Below, in pieces: positions 1 to 8,046 of a stretch of 37,652 nucleotides of DNA. The notes under the pieces were generated by a model. It searched no databases. It saw only the letters and a list, made by a program, of their open reading frames with translations, and was not told the origin of the DNA. The stretch's first letter is position 1. Each line of letters begins with the position of its first letter. Origin of the DNA: Planctomycetota bacterium (lineage in GTDB: Bacteria > Planctomycetota > Planctomycetia > Pirellulales > Pirellulaceae); the NCBI GenBank assembly GCA_024277285.1, contig JAJRVM010000195.1, positions 1 to 37,652 of the forward strand, in the 5' to 3' direction. Position numbers and translations under genes: made by a program.

Positions 1-48
1 TCTCCCACTCTCCCACTCTCCCTCTCTCCCACTCTCCCACTCTCCCAC
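1..48. repeat. 8-bp tandem repeat (TCTCCCAC)n
   Basis: Six consecutive 8-bp units of TCTCCCAC, the third with one change (TCTCCCTC), fill the left edge of the window. The leuC stop codon (TAG on the minus strand, 48-50) uses the last base of the tract, so the repeat directly abuts the gene end. A degenerate tract of the same octamer lies inside a coding region at 21211-21265. The tract may continue to the left of the window. Confidence 0.85.
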
Positions 49-1466
49 TAGCGGTACTCCCACTGCCGCACGTCAACGAAGCGTCCGGCCACGGCGGCGG
101 CAGCGGCCATGGCGGGCGATACGAGATGCGTGCGACCTCCCTTCCCTTGGCGGCCCTCGAAATTGCGGTTGCTCGTCGAAGCGCACCGCTGGCCGGCCGA
201 CAGCTTGTCGGGGTTCATGGCCAGACACATACTGCAGCCGGCGTCACGCCACTCGAGCCCCGCATCGGTGAACACTTTGTGTAATCCTTCACTTTCCGCT
301 TGCGCTTTGATCACCGCACTGCCTGGTACGACCATGGCATTGACATGCGACGCGACCGTGTGGCCGCGCACCACCGCCGCGGCGGCACGCAGATCTTCGA
401 TACGTGAATTGGTACAGGATCCAATAAAGACGCGATCGATTTGGATCGCAGTGATCGGGGTGCCCGCTTCGAGTCCCATGTAGGCGATGGCCTGCGCGGC
501 CGATTTCGCTTCGGTTTGGTCGCCACACGCACCGGGATCGGGCACACGATCGGTCACGGCGACGACTTGGCCCGGGTTGGTCCCCCAGGTAACTTGCGGA
601 GCGATCGCCGCAGCGTCAAACTGGCGCACGTCATCATATTGAGCGTCTGGATCACTCGGCAGCTGCTGCCAGCGTTGCAGCGCCGCGTCGAAATCAGCCG
701 GGGCATACTTGCAACTGCTCAGATAGTCGTAGGTCGTTTGGTCTGGAGCGATCATGCCAGCCCGCGCGCCGGCTTCGATCGACATGTTACAGACCGTCAT
801 TCGCGCTTCCATGCTGAGCGCTTTGATCGCACTGCCCGTATACTCCAAAACGTATCCGGTCCCGCCGTGTGTGGTCAGCTGGCCGATCAGAAACAAGATC
901 ATGTCCTTGGCGGTCACACCTTGCGACAAGCGGCCGTTGAGTCGCAGTTCCATCGTCTTGGGCTTGGACTGCAGCAGGGTCTGCGTCGCGAGCACATGTT
1001 CGACTTCACTGGTTCCAATGCCGAATGCCAAGGCACCAAACGCACCGTGCGTCGCCGTGTGGCTATCGCCACAGACGATCGTCATGCCTGGCTGAGTGTA
1101 CCCCAGCTCCGGCCCAATCACATGGACGATCCCCTGATTCGGATCGTCCAGATCGTAAAGTCGCACATCAAACTGGGCACAATTGTTACGTAACGTGTCA
1201 ACCTGCAATCGCGCAACGGGATCGGCAATCGGTTGGTCCCGATCGGTCGTGGGAATATTGTGGTCGGGTGTGGCCACGGTCAATTTCGGACGGCGCAGCG
1301 GCCGACCTGCGTTCCGCAGCCCTTCAAAGGCCTGTGCACTGGTCACCTCATGCACCAGATGCAGATCGATGTAGAGGATCGCCTGCTGTCCTGGTTCAGC
1401 ATGGACAACGTGCGTCTCCCAGATCTTCTGGAACATGGTGCGTGGCTGGTTCGACGTGGATGCCAT
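48..1466 (-). CDS. leuC: 3-isopropylmalate dehydratase large subunit
   Basis: LeuC, the large subunit of isopropylmalate isomerase, converts 2-isopropylmalate to 3-isopropylmalate in leucine biosynthesis. It is cytoplasmic, carries a 4Fe-4S cluster and needs the small subunit LeuD. The 472 residues match the usual family length. The cluster cysteines are visible: C351 in [12 protein letters not shown], and C411 and C414 in [32 protein letters not shown] (about 132-151) and [20 protein letters not shown] near the C-terminus are also typical. The ATG at 1466 has no clear Shine-Dalgarno. A second ATG at 1436 (MFQKIW) aligns equally well with family N-termini, so the start is uncertain. leuD usually follows leuC; here it would lie beyond the left edge and cannot be seen. 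The leader carries a run of ten C on the coding strand. Confidence 0.97.
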   Translation of the reverse strand: MASTSNQPRTMFQKIWETHVVHAEPGQQAILYIDLHLVHEVTSAQAFEGLRNAGRPLRRPKLTVATPDHNIPTTDRDQPIADPVARLQVDTLRNNCAQFDVRLYDLDDPNQGIVHVIGPELGYTQPGMTIVCGDSHTATHGAFGALAFGIGTSEVEHVLATQTLLQSKPKTMELRLNGRLSQGVTAKDMILFLIGQLTTHGGTGYVLEYTGSAIKALSMEARMTVCNMSIEAGARAGMIAPDQTTYDYLSSCKYAPADFDAALQRWQQLPSDPDAQYDDVRQFDAAAIAPQVTWGTNPGQVVAVTDRVPDPGACGDQTEAKSAAQAIAYMGLEAGTPITAIQIDRVFIGSCTNSRIEDLRAAAAVVRGHTVASHVNAMVVPGSAVIKAQAESEGLHKVFTDAGLEWRDAGCSMCLAMNPDKLSAGQRCASTSNRNFEGRQGKGGRTHLVSPAMAAAAAVAGRFVDVRQWEYR

Positions 1467-1494
1467 TCGTGCGGTCCGTATTGAGTGCTAAAAA

Positions 1495-1504
1495 GGGGGG
1501 GGGG
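1495..1504. other. G10 homopolymer in the leuC leader
   Basis: Ten consecutive G on the plus strand (C10 on the leuC coding strand), preceded by A-rich sequence, lie 29-38 nt upstream of the leuC ATG at 1466. A run this long is prone to slippage. Its position in the leader would change spacing, not the reading frame. Any effect on expression is speculative. Confidence 0.6.
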
Positions 1505-1579
1505 AAATCGCCAATCACTTTAACGTTGAGCCCCACAGTATAGTGGAACGGCTTGCCGCAGGCCAAGCAGAGGGGGCGC

Positions 1580-1831
1580 CATGGTCCGGGGGCTGACGAC
1601 CCCGGCAAGGGCTGTGTTGGCCCTCCGGGCCAGAGTTGTCGCATCGCACTGGCAAAAAAGCATGAACCGAAATCGGCCCGGCAGGGCCGGTACAGCCTCT
1701 GCCGCCATGGTCCGGGGTCTGACGACCCCGGCAAGGGCTGTGTTGGCCCTCCGGGCCAGAGTTGTCGTATCGCACTGGCAAAAAGGCATGAACCGAATCG
1801 GCCCGGCAGGGGCGACACAGGAGGGGCGCAC
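1580..1831. repeat. Tandem duplication of a 126-bp palindromic repeat (family A)
   Basis: Two head-to-tail copies start with CATGGTCCGGGG at 1580 and 1706, a period of 126 bp. Each contains GGTCTGACGACC or a close variant, CCCCGGCAAGGGCTGTGTTGGCC, CTCCGGGCC, a middle part starting AGAGTTGTCG, and GGCCCGGCAGGG. Related single copies with the same words in the same order lie at 23361-23568 and 31831-32017. The unit consists mainly of short hairpins with 3-4 nt loops. The copies carry open frames on both strands, but these look like repeat artefacts. The rest of the 1467-1952 gap shows nothing I can name. Confidence 0.85.
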
Positions 1832-1952
1832 GTTACGGCGCCCCCACCTCCAGGGTACATCAGCTGGCCATGGTCCCGAAGGAACGAACTGTATAGGATT
1901 GAGGAACGTAGGAAAACCGACCGGGTCGAATGAGGGGGATCACATGTGATGA

Positions 1953-3644
1953 GTGAAATGCATGGACAGCAATAACAACGGTTCAAAACGTTTAGGGCCA
2001 AACGACGAAACTCTTGATGCGACGGTCGCTGAGCTATCTGCGGATTCGCTCCTCGCGGATTCGCACGCATATGGGGCAAGTTGTCCGTACGTACAGTTGG
2101 TCGATGGGACGGGCGCCGAGCTGACACATGAGACGCTGGTCTTGTTGCGCTCTCGCTTGCGCGCCGCCGCTTTTGTACTGGCGCTCGGGTTTGGCGTCTT
2201 CATCATTTGGCGACTCTTCGCCGCACTGTTCGATTCGTCACCGGTGTCGATCGACGGCACGTTCTTCGGCCAGGCCGCCGTGTTTCTGATATTGCTGAGC
2301 TGCGCAACAACCTTGTGTCGAACCTGCGAGGTCAATGAGCGAACGGTGCGGGTCGCGGAATTCATGATATTCGGATCACCCGCGATCTTCTTTTTCGCAC
2401 TGCAGTATACGGTGATGCGTCATTGTGCGGCAGAAGAAAACATGCTGCCTCGTCCCGATTCGCCGTGGCTGATGCTGATGTTCACCTATGCCATGTTCAT
2501 CCCGAACACGTGGCGTCGCGCGGCAGTGGTAATCGGCACCATGGCGCTCGCGCCGATCGTCCTTACGATCGTGCTGTGGTTGACGGACCAAGTTTGCGCT
2601 CACCTGATCGCCTCCGATCTGTGGACCATGATTTCAATCGGACTGATCACGTTAGTCAGTGGCGTCGCCGCCGTCGTGGGCGTCTATACGATCAACGCGT
2701 TGCGGCTCGAGGCATTTCAAGCCAAGCAGCTGGGCCAATATCGCTTGGGCAGAAAATTGGGTGGTGGCGGCATGGGCGAGGTCTACCTGGCCGAACACCA
2801 GCTGATGAAACGTCCCGTGGCGATCAAGGTGATTCGCCCTGAAAAAGCGGGGGATCCACGCACACTCGCGCGATTCGAGCGTGAGGTGCGCGCGACAGCC
2901 AAGTTGTCACACTGGAACAATATCGACATCTTTGACTATGGGCGCGCTGCGGACGGCACGTTTTATTACGTGATGGAATACCTGCCCGGACTGTCACTCG
3001 CCGACCTGGTCGAACGCTATGGTCCATTGCCCCCCGAACGCGTGATCTTCTTGCTGCGACAAACGTGCGACGCATTGTCCGAAGCACATAGTTCCGGCCT
3101 GATCCATCGCGATATCAAGCCGGCAAACATCTTTGCCGCCGAACGTGGCAAGGTCTACGATGTGGCCAAGCTGCTCGACTTCGGCATGGTCAAACCGCTC
3201 GACGGGTTCGATGCGCCGGAGCTTACGCACGACGGTTCGATCACCGGGTCGCCGCTGTTCATGTCCCCCGAACAAGCAACCGGAGATGTTGAACCGGACG
3301 AACGCAGCGATATTTACTCGCTGGGAGTCGTCGCCTATTACCTGCTGACCGGCCGAGCGCCCTTTGAAGGCAATCAGCCCATTCAGATCCTGCTGGCACA
3401 TGCCCAGCGCACGCCGCCGCCGCTGTCCGAACTGCGGCCCGACATTCCAAGCGATCTTGAAGCGGTCGTGATGCGTTGCCTGTACAAGTCCCCTGACGAT
3501 CGTTACGGGGCAGCCACCCAGCTGGAAGAAGCGTTCGCCCGGTGCGAGCAGACCAAGAGCTGGTCGCACGCCGCCGCTGCGGCCTGGTGGACGAACGTCG
3601 AGTACGATTCCACAGCATCCCGCCCCAAACTGGCAATCAGTTGA
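1953..3644 (+). CDS. Membrane-anchored Ser/Thr protein kinase with C-terminal kinase domain
   Basis: A eukaryotic-type (Hanks) kinase that transfers phosphate from ATP to Ser/Thr of unknown targets. The order of parts is unusual. About 65 polar residues come first, then five or six hydrophobic segments between roughly residues 68 and 250, and then a complete kinase domain from about 263 to 535. Visible kinase motifs are the glycine loop LGGGGMGEVYLAE, catalytic lysine K292 (VAIK), HRDIKPAN with D387, DFG with D409, and SPLFMSPEQATG in the activation/P+1 region. The wording of the domain (FYYVMEYLPGLSLADLVE, VYDVAKLLDFG) fits a subfamily I associate with planctomycetes. GTG at 1953 is the longest start; ATG at 1962 is a close alternative. 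There is no C-terminal sensor, PASTA or WD40 region, so any input probably comes through the membrane part. It stands alone between repeat-filled gaps. Confidence 0.93.
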   Translation: MKCMDSNNNGSKRLGPNDETLDATVAELSADSLLADSHAYGASCPYVQLVDGTGAELTHETLVLLRSRLRAAAFVLALGFGVFIIWRLFAALFDSSPVSIDGTFFGQAAVFLILLSCATTLCRTCEVNERTVRVAEFMIFGSPAIFFFALQYTVMRHCAAEENMLPRPDSPWLMLMFTYAMFIPNTWRRAAVVIGTMALAPIVLTIVLWLTDQVCAHLIASDLWTMISIGLITLVSGVAAVVGVYTINALRLEAFQAKQLGQYRLGRKLGGGGMGEVYLAEHQLMKRPVAIKVIRPEKAGDPRTLARFEREVRATAKLSHWNNIDIFDYGRAADGTFYYVMEYLPGLSLADLVERYGPLPPERVIFLLRQTCDALSEAHSSGLIHRDIKPANIFAAERGKVYDVAKLLDFGMVKPLDGFDAPELTHDGSITGSPLFMSPEQATGDVEPDERSDIYSLGVVAYYLLTGRAPFEGNQPIQILLAHAQRTPPPLSELRPDIPSDLEAVVMRCLYKSPDDRYGAATQLEEAFARCEQTKSWSHAAAAAWWTNVEYDSTASRPKLAIS

Positions 3645-3788
3645 CGTGCCGTTTTTTGTTCCAAATTGACGCCCGTTTCATTCGAGCACGGGCAGGCCGT
3701 TGCCTCATCGTAATGCATTCCATCAGGCGCTATTCTTTGCCCTTGGTTCTCCTCGCACTCACGGACGGCGAAGAAGGGTTTCACGACG

Positions 3789-3930
3789 CAGTGTGGAACG
3801 GCACTCCGTGCCGTTTGAAGATACAGTGTGGAACGGCACTCCGTGCCGTTTGAAGATACAGTGTGGGAAGATGCAGTGTGGCACGGAGTGCCGTTTCACG
3901 ACGCGGAGCGTCGTGCCACACTGCGTCAGC
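3789..3930. repeat. 35-bp tandem palindromic repeats (family D)
   Basis: Two adjacent 35-bp units (3789-3823 and 3824-3858) start CAGTGTGGAACGGCACTCC and contain the hairpin GGCACTCCGTGCC. A truncated unit follows at 3859-3873. Next comes a variant in the opposite sense, with GGCACGGAGTGCC and then CGACGCGGAGCGTCG and GTGCCACACTG. The last two form stems with a GGA loop. The same GGCACGGAGTGCC word recurs at 36576-36632. The block fills the gap between the convergent kinase and permease genes. The rest of 3645-3933 shows no gene. Confidence 0.8.
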
Positions 3931-3933
3931 ACG

Positions 3934-5268
3934 CTACTCGTGACGCAATGCTTCGATCGGGTCCATCATGGCGGCGCGGCGTGCGGGATAGAGGCCGAAG
4001 ACCAGGCCGACAGCGAACGAGATGAGCAGCGATGCGATGATCGACCATGCAGCGATACGTGGTTCGAGATTCATCATCGACGATGGCAAATTGGCCATCA
4101 CGTCGGGAAACAGCTTGATCGCCGTGTTGCGCGCAAGATTAACCGCCGGTCCGACGAGGAAGCCGAATGCGACTCCCAACGTCCCTCCCACGCCGGTCAG
4201 CACTACCGCTTCGACCAGGAACTGGTAGATGATCGCACGGCGCGTCGCACCAAGTGCACGGCGGATCCCGATCTCGCGCGTCCGTTCGGTTACGGTCGCC
4301 AGCATAATGTTCATGATCCCGATACCGCCAACCAAGAGCGAAATACCAGCGATCAGCACCAACAAGAAATTGAACAACATCCGCATCAACTCGGCCTGGC
4401 GAAGCAATTCCTTTGGCACGACCACTTTCACATCTTCGTTCGGATGGTATTTTTCGATCAGCATTCGGATGATTTCCGCCGTCTGATCGACATATTCCAA
4501 GTCGCCCAGCGAAACCGTCACCTGGCTCAATTCGACCACTTCCCCTTCTCGACTCCCCGAGCGACTGGTCAGCACCATATCGCCGATCCGTGCGCGCAAC
4601 GTGTTCAGGGGGATATAGACGTCCAGGTTATAGTCCTGCGAATCGAGGCTGCCGCCGATGGCGGCCGTCGGGTCGCGTCGTTCCGTTTCCCCGATCACGG
4701 TATAGAAATCACGATCAATCTGGATCGCTCGGCCAACCGGGTTCTCGAACCCGAACAGTTTTTCCGCCGCTCCTTCGGCCACGACACAGACGTTATCGGG
4801 CGGATCGCTATCTCGATCTTCCAAAAAACGTCCCCGTTCAAAGATCATCGTCAGGTGGTTCAAATCAAAATACTCGGGCGTACAGCCGACCAAGCGTGCC
4901 TCGGTGGAATTGGCTCCATACCGCACTTCACGCTTGATTTCGCGCATCGGCACCGCTTGTTCAATGATCGGGATATTCGAGATAATCCGCTTATAGTCGT
5001 CGCGAAGCACACCGTATGGAATGAACAATGAGCTGCCCATCTTGGACGACGTCTGCGCTGGCTTGACGCTGCGTACGATGATGTTGTTGGCGCCCAGATC
5101 CTTGATCTGCTGCTGTGCCTCATAGCTGATTCCTTCGCCCATGGCGACCAGCCAGATCACCGCCATGATCCCGATCAAGATCCCGAGCACGGCAAGCCCA
5201 GAGCGGAGCTTGTGCAAGAGGAGACTGTAAATCCCCAGGCGAAGTGTCAGTAGAATACGTTTGAGCAA
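3934..5268 (-). CDS. ABC-type permease, MacB/FtsX family
   Basis: Membrane subunit of a MacB-like ABC efflux system, acting with a periplasmic adaptor and a separate ATPase. An N-terminal transmembrane helix (LRSGLAVLGILIGIMAVIWL) is followed by a MacB periplasmic core of about 220 residues. A C-terminal FtsX domain has three more hydrophobic segments, starting at LFNFLLVLIAGISLLVGGIG and followed by MNIMLATVTERTREIGIRRA, the classic family motif. There is no nucleotide-binding domain, so the gene is permease only. The frame is open upstream to a TTG at 5343, but those 25 residues are encoded by a repeat (5327-5348) and look artefactual. I therefore place the start at TTG 5268, just before LLKRILLTLRLGIYS. 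The adaptor gene lies 296 bp upstream on the same strand. No ATPase gene is nearby. Confidence 0.88.
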   Translation of the reverse strand: MLKRILLTLRLGIYSLLLHKLRSGLAVLGILIGIMAVIWLVAMGEGISYEAQQQIKDLGANNIIVRSVKPAQTSSKMGSSLFIPYGVLRDDYKRIISNIPIIEQAVPMREIKREVRYGANSTEARLVGCTPEYFDLNHLTMIFERGRFLEDRDSDPPDNVCVVAEGAAEKLFGFENPVGRAIQIDRDFYTVIGETERRDPTAAIGGSLDSQDYNLDVYIPLNTLRARIGDMVLTSRSGSREGEVVELSQVTVSLGDLEYVDQTAEIIRMLIEKYHPNEDVKVVVPKELLRQAELMRMLFNFLLVLIAGISLLVGGIGIMNIMLATVTERTREIGIRRALGATRRAIIYQFLVEAVVLTGVGGTLGVAFGFLVGPAVNLARNTAIKLFPDVMANLPSSMMNLEPRIAAWSIIASLLISFAVGLVFGLYPARRAAMMDPIEALRHE

Positions 5269-5326
5269 CTTATTGACCCCGCTGCGGTAAGAACAACGAA
5301 TATCCGGTTGACCGGTGCTAATGACG

Positions 5327-5505
5327 AATGACGAAATACCCAATGACCTATGAAGCTCGAAGAACGAATGTCGAAGACCTTTCCTGAGGACGATCTATGC
5401 CACATCGCCAATGGCATTCGTGCTTTGGATTTCGTCATTCCTTGGTCATTGGGTATTGCGTCATTGGGTATTGCGTCATTGGGCATTGCGTCATTGGGCA
5501 TTGAT
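5327..5505. repeat. Inverted repeat plus 15-bp tandem repeat between adaptor and permease genes
   Basis: Four 15-bp units of TCATTGGGYATTGCG stand at 5446-5460, 5461-5475, 5476-5490 and 5491-5505, the last ending in GAT. A 22-bp inverted copy (5327-5348) matches 5444-5465 with one mismatch, so a loop of about 95 bp is framed by inverted arms. The inverted copy also encodes the first residues of the long version of the permease frame. No gene is visible in 5269-5564. Confidence 0.8.
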
Positions 5506-5564
5506 CGGGGGCGCACTGACATAGCCAGTGCCACTCAATCCAAGTTCCAAGCTGGATTGACGCC

Positions 5565-7433
5565 CTAGCGGGGCGGACCGCCGCTTCCTTGCTTGCCGCG
5601 TCGTTGGCGTGCCTTGGCCATTTCACCTGCGTCAACGAAGCCGTCCTTGTTCGCATCAAGCATATCGAAATACCCTTGCATGGGAGCGGGCAGTTCCTCC
5701 TTGGACAGCTTGCCGTCACCGTCTTTGTCCATCTGGCTTATGCTCATCGAACGCCGTTTGCCCTGGCCGGCACCTTTGTCGCCCCCACCCATTTTGCCCC
5801 CACCCTTCTTTCCCCCGCCCATTTTGCCGCCGCTTTTTCCCTTTGCGGGCCCCTTGCCTTGGTGGCCGTTCGGAGCGACCTTGCCACCTTTGCCAAACTT
5901 TTTGGCCGCGTCTTTGTCCTCCGCCGCCTCCTTCACCGCGCGGGCTTCCGGAATCACCGCGCGAGGATTGAGTACCACTTCCATGCTCTCGACCAGCCCG
6001 TCCTTCACTTCCACGTGCTGGTCGTTGGTTTCACCGAGCACGAGTGGACGTTTTTTGAATTGATTGTCTTGTTTGATCCAAGCAAAATAGCCACCTCGCT
6101 GCTCGACCACCGCCGCCACGGGAACGGTTAGAACGTCTTTGCGATGATCAATCAAGATCTCACATTCGGCCGTCATACCGGGACGCAGCCCCTGCGGAGT
6201 GCCATCGATCGAGATGATCGTCGCGTACTCTTTGATATTGCCGGTCCACCAGCCTGACGGCTCGGGTTGGTTGGCGATACTGGTCAGACTTCCTTGCAGT
6301 CGGCGAGCGAGAATGCGGACTTGAGCCGGTAGCTCTTCCCCTTCGTTGGCCGCACGCTTCATCGCCCGGCCCAGCATCTCGATTTTCGATTCGTGGACAT
6401 TCACTTTGACTTGCATTTGGGCCAGATCGGGAAGCCGCAGAATGGTCTGCCGTTCGCGCACCATCGCCCCCTCCTCGATCTGCGGCGACTGCGAACCACC
6501 GAAGCGACCACCTTGTTCGTTGGCATAGACCACCATGCCGCTGGCCGGAGCGATGATGATGCACTTTTCCAACTGGGCTTCAAGCCGTTTCAGACGTGAT
6601 TCTTCCAGATCGAACGAGGCACCTTCGGACCGCATCTGAGCCTCGGCAGTGTCACGAGCACTTTCGAGTTCCTGGACCGTCTTGAGCTTCGTGAACTTGA
6701 CCAGTACTTCCTTGGCAGTACGGGCCGAGTCGAGTTCCAATTGCGCGCGTTGGACCGAGAACGTTTGGCTCTCGAGGTCAAGCGAACTGATATAGCCCTT
6801 GCGGAACATCCGTTTGGAATGGTCGAGCGAGTTTTGCGCGGAGCGGAGGTTTTCTTCCGCGATCGTGATCTGCGCGTCTTGGTCTTGCACCGCCTGCACA
6901 TACGTCCCTTGCAGGTACTCGGCTACCGCCAGTTTTGCGACAGCAAAATTCTTCTCGGCCTGGATTTTCGCTGCCCGCGCTTTCTCGAACGTGATCCGCT
7001 GCTGGTTGATCGATTCCTCCAACGCCGCCGCATCCAACTCGACGATCTTGTCACCCTTCTTCACTTCGGTGCCGTCGTCGACGATCCATAAAATCGACGT
7101 GCCGCCAGCCACTTCGCATTTGATATCAATATTCGAGGCGCTTTCGAGGTTGCCGTCCTCCACCACCGTGACCAGCAAGTCGCCGCGCTTGACCGGCGCC
7201 GTCATGGTGGACGCCACTTTCGAATTCGCCAGATTGCCCAGCGCGCGGTAACGCCCCCAACCGAAGAACCCCAAAACCAACATGACCACTAAGATCACGA
7301 CCCGCAGTGGCCACTTCTTGCCCTCATCCGGTGCCGCTTGCGGTCCGGTATGGATCGATTGGAGCGTATTGCTTCGGCTGGCTGCGGCTGCGGAAGACGA
7401 CGCGTCTGGTTGCTGCGGTGTGCGTGTTGCCAT
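5565..7433 (-). CDS. HlyD/MacA-type periplasmic adaptor with C-terminal EF-hand pair
   Basis: Membrane-fusion (adaptor) protein of an efflux system, anchored in the inner membrane and reaching through the periplasm. One hydrophobic segment (WPLRVVILVVMLVLGFFGWG, about 41-60) follows a polar start. Next come a lipoyl-like part (about 78-125), a long alpha-helical hairpin (about 125-285) and beta-barrel domains to about 490. The C-terminus is unusual for the family: a Gly/Lys-rich linker (about 515-562) leads to two EF-hand loops, DKDGDGKLSKEE (569-580) and DANKDGFVDAGE (593-604). At 622 residues it is much longer than the roughly 370-420 of standard MacA proteins. The ATG at 7433 has GAGG eight nt upstream. 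The downstream gene on the same strand is the matching MacB-like permease, which supports the role. Confidence 0.92.
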   Translation of the reverse strand: MATRTPQQPDASSSAAAASRSNTLQSIHTGPQAAPDEGKKWPLRVVILVVMLVLGFFGWGRYRALGNLANSKVASTMTAPVKRGDLLVTVVEDGNLESASNIDIKCEVAGGTSILWIVDDGTEVKKGDKIVELDAAALEESINQQRITFEKARAAKIQAEKNFAVAKLAVAEYLQGTYVQAVQDQDAQITIAEENLRSAQNSLDHSKRMFRKGYISSLDLESQTFSVQRAQLELDSARTAKEVLVKFTKLKTVQELESARDTAEAQMRSEGASFDLEESRLKRLEAQLEKCIIIAPASGMVVYANEQGGRFGGSQSPQIEEGAMVRERQTILRLPDLAQMQVKVNVHESKIEMLGRAMKRAANEGEELPAQVRILARRLQGSLTSIANQPEPSGWWTGNIKEYATIISIDGTPQGLRPGMTAECEILIDHRKDVLTVPVAAVVEQRGGYFAWIKQDNQFKKRPLVLGETNDQHVEVKDGLVESMEVVLNPRAVIPEARAVKEAAEDKDAAKKFGKGGKVAPNGHQGKGPAKGKSGGKMGGGKKGGGKMGGGDKGAGQGKRRSMSISQMDKDGDGKLSKEELPAPMQGYFDMLDANKDGFVDAGEMAKARQRRGKQGSGGPPR

Positions 7434-8046
7434 CGCCTATACCTCGAAAAATGACTTCCTCGCTCGGACATCAAATCCCCACCTGGGGGGAAGGACACGT
7501 TCGAACGTGGGATTAAATACCGGAATGAGTGAGCGTTACATGGTGGATGGCGGAGCAGAACGTGGCTGCCGAGCTGGGCCCCAAATGGTCCTGAAACGAC
7601 GCGTGCCAACTTGCGTAGCTCAACAAAACACGCGCAGTTCAAAAAAATCGGGGAGCTCGAAAAAAATGCCTGCCAGACCACTCTAGAACGTGGAACCAAC
7701 TGCCAATGAACCGCGTTTATCGTCAGACCATTCTACGCACCAAGCGAAGAGTTGTTTCACATTCTAGTTATATTAACAACTGAATTCATCGATTGGGCCC
7801 CCCTGATTGCTGGTTTTTTGGTAGATAATCGATCGTCGAGGCCATGCCCGGAGCGAGGCCTTTCAGGCCTCACGTTTTTTGGTGCCCATCAACCCAGGCC
7901 TATGTTCGCCTGCGGCTCACGTCGGCCTGGGCTATCATAGCGCCGCATTGTTGCACAAGACCGACGTGCCGGTTCAAGGCGGCCCCAACGCGGGCCGAAG
8001 ACAACGCAACAACAACTAAAGAACTCTCGACGCCAACCCTATTCGC
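7434..8046. other. Gene-free gap between adaptor and uvrB genes
   Basis: This 613-bp stretch lies upstream of the adaptor gene and downstream of uvrB, both on the minus strand, so it probably holds the adaptor promoter. It contains one repeat (7853-7945). Otherwise I see only A/T-rich patches (about 7620-7680 and 7740-7830) and no convincing coding frame. Frames that run into it from the adaptor gene look like shadows. Confidence 0.6.
7853..7945 (-). repeat. Interspersed palindromic repeat, family B, minus orientation
   Basis: Read on the minus strand it carries GCGCTATGATAGCCCAGG, then CGACGTGAGCC and CGAACA, then CCTGGGTT, and ends in GAGGCCTGAAAGGCCTC, the same words in the same order as the copies at 12463-12565 and 18316-18420. 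Unlike those copies it lacks the hairpin just before CGCTATGATAG. On the plus strand the GAGGCCTTTCAGGCCTC hairpin is followed by a T run, but no plus-strand gene precedes it. Confidence 0.8.

Noticed and set aside
3789..3873. Possible small CRISPR array
   Set aside because: The 35-bp units are directly adjacent without spacers, contain internal palindromes, and no cas gene is present.
3700..5031. Long plus-strand open frame (443 codons) opposite the permease gene
   Set aside because: It is antisense to a clear FtsX/MacB protein and starts in tandem repeats. Its composition (His, Asp, Gln and Arg rich) is typical of an antisense shadow in GC-rich DNA.
7853..7885. Hairpin GAGGCCTTTCAGGCCTC followed by T6, resembling a rho-independent terminator
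   Set aside because: The T run follows on the plus strand, but no plus-strand gene lies upstream, and uvrB runs the other way. The hairpin is part of the family B repeat, and in the other copies the T run is weaker or placed on the strand without a gene to end.
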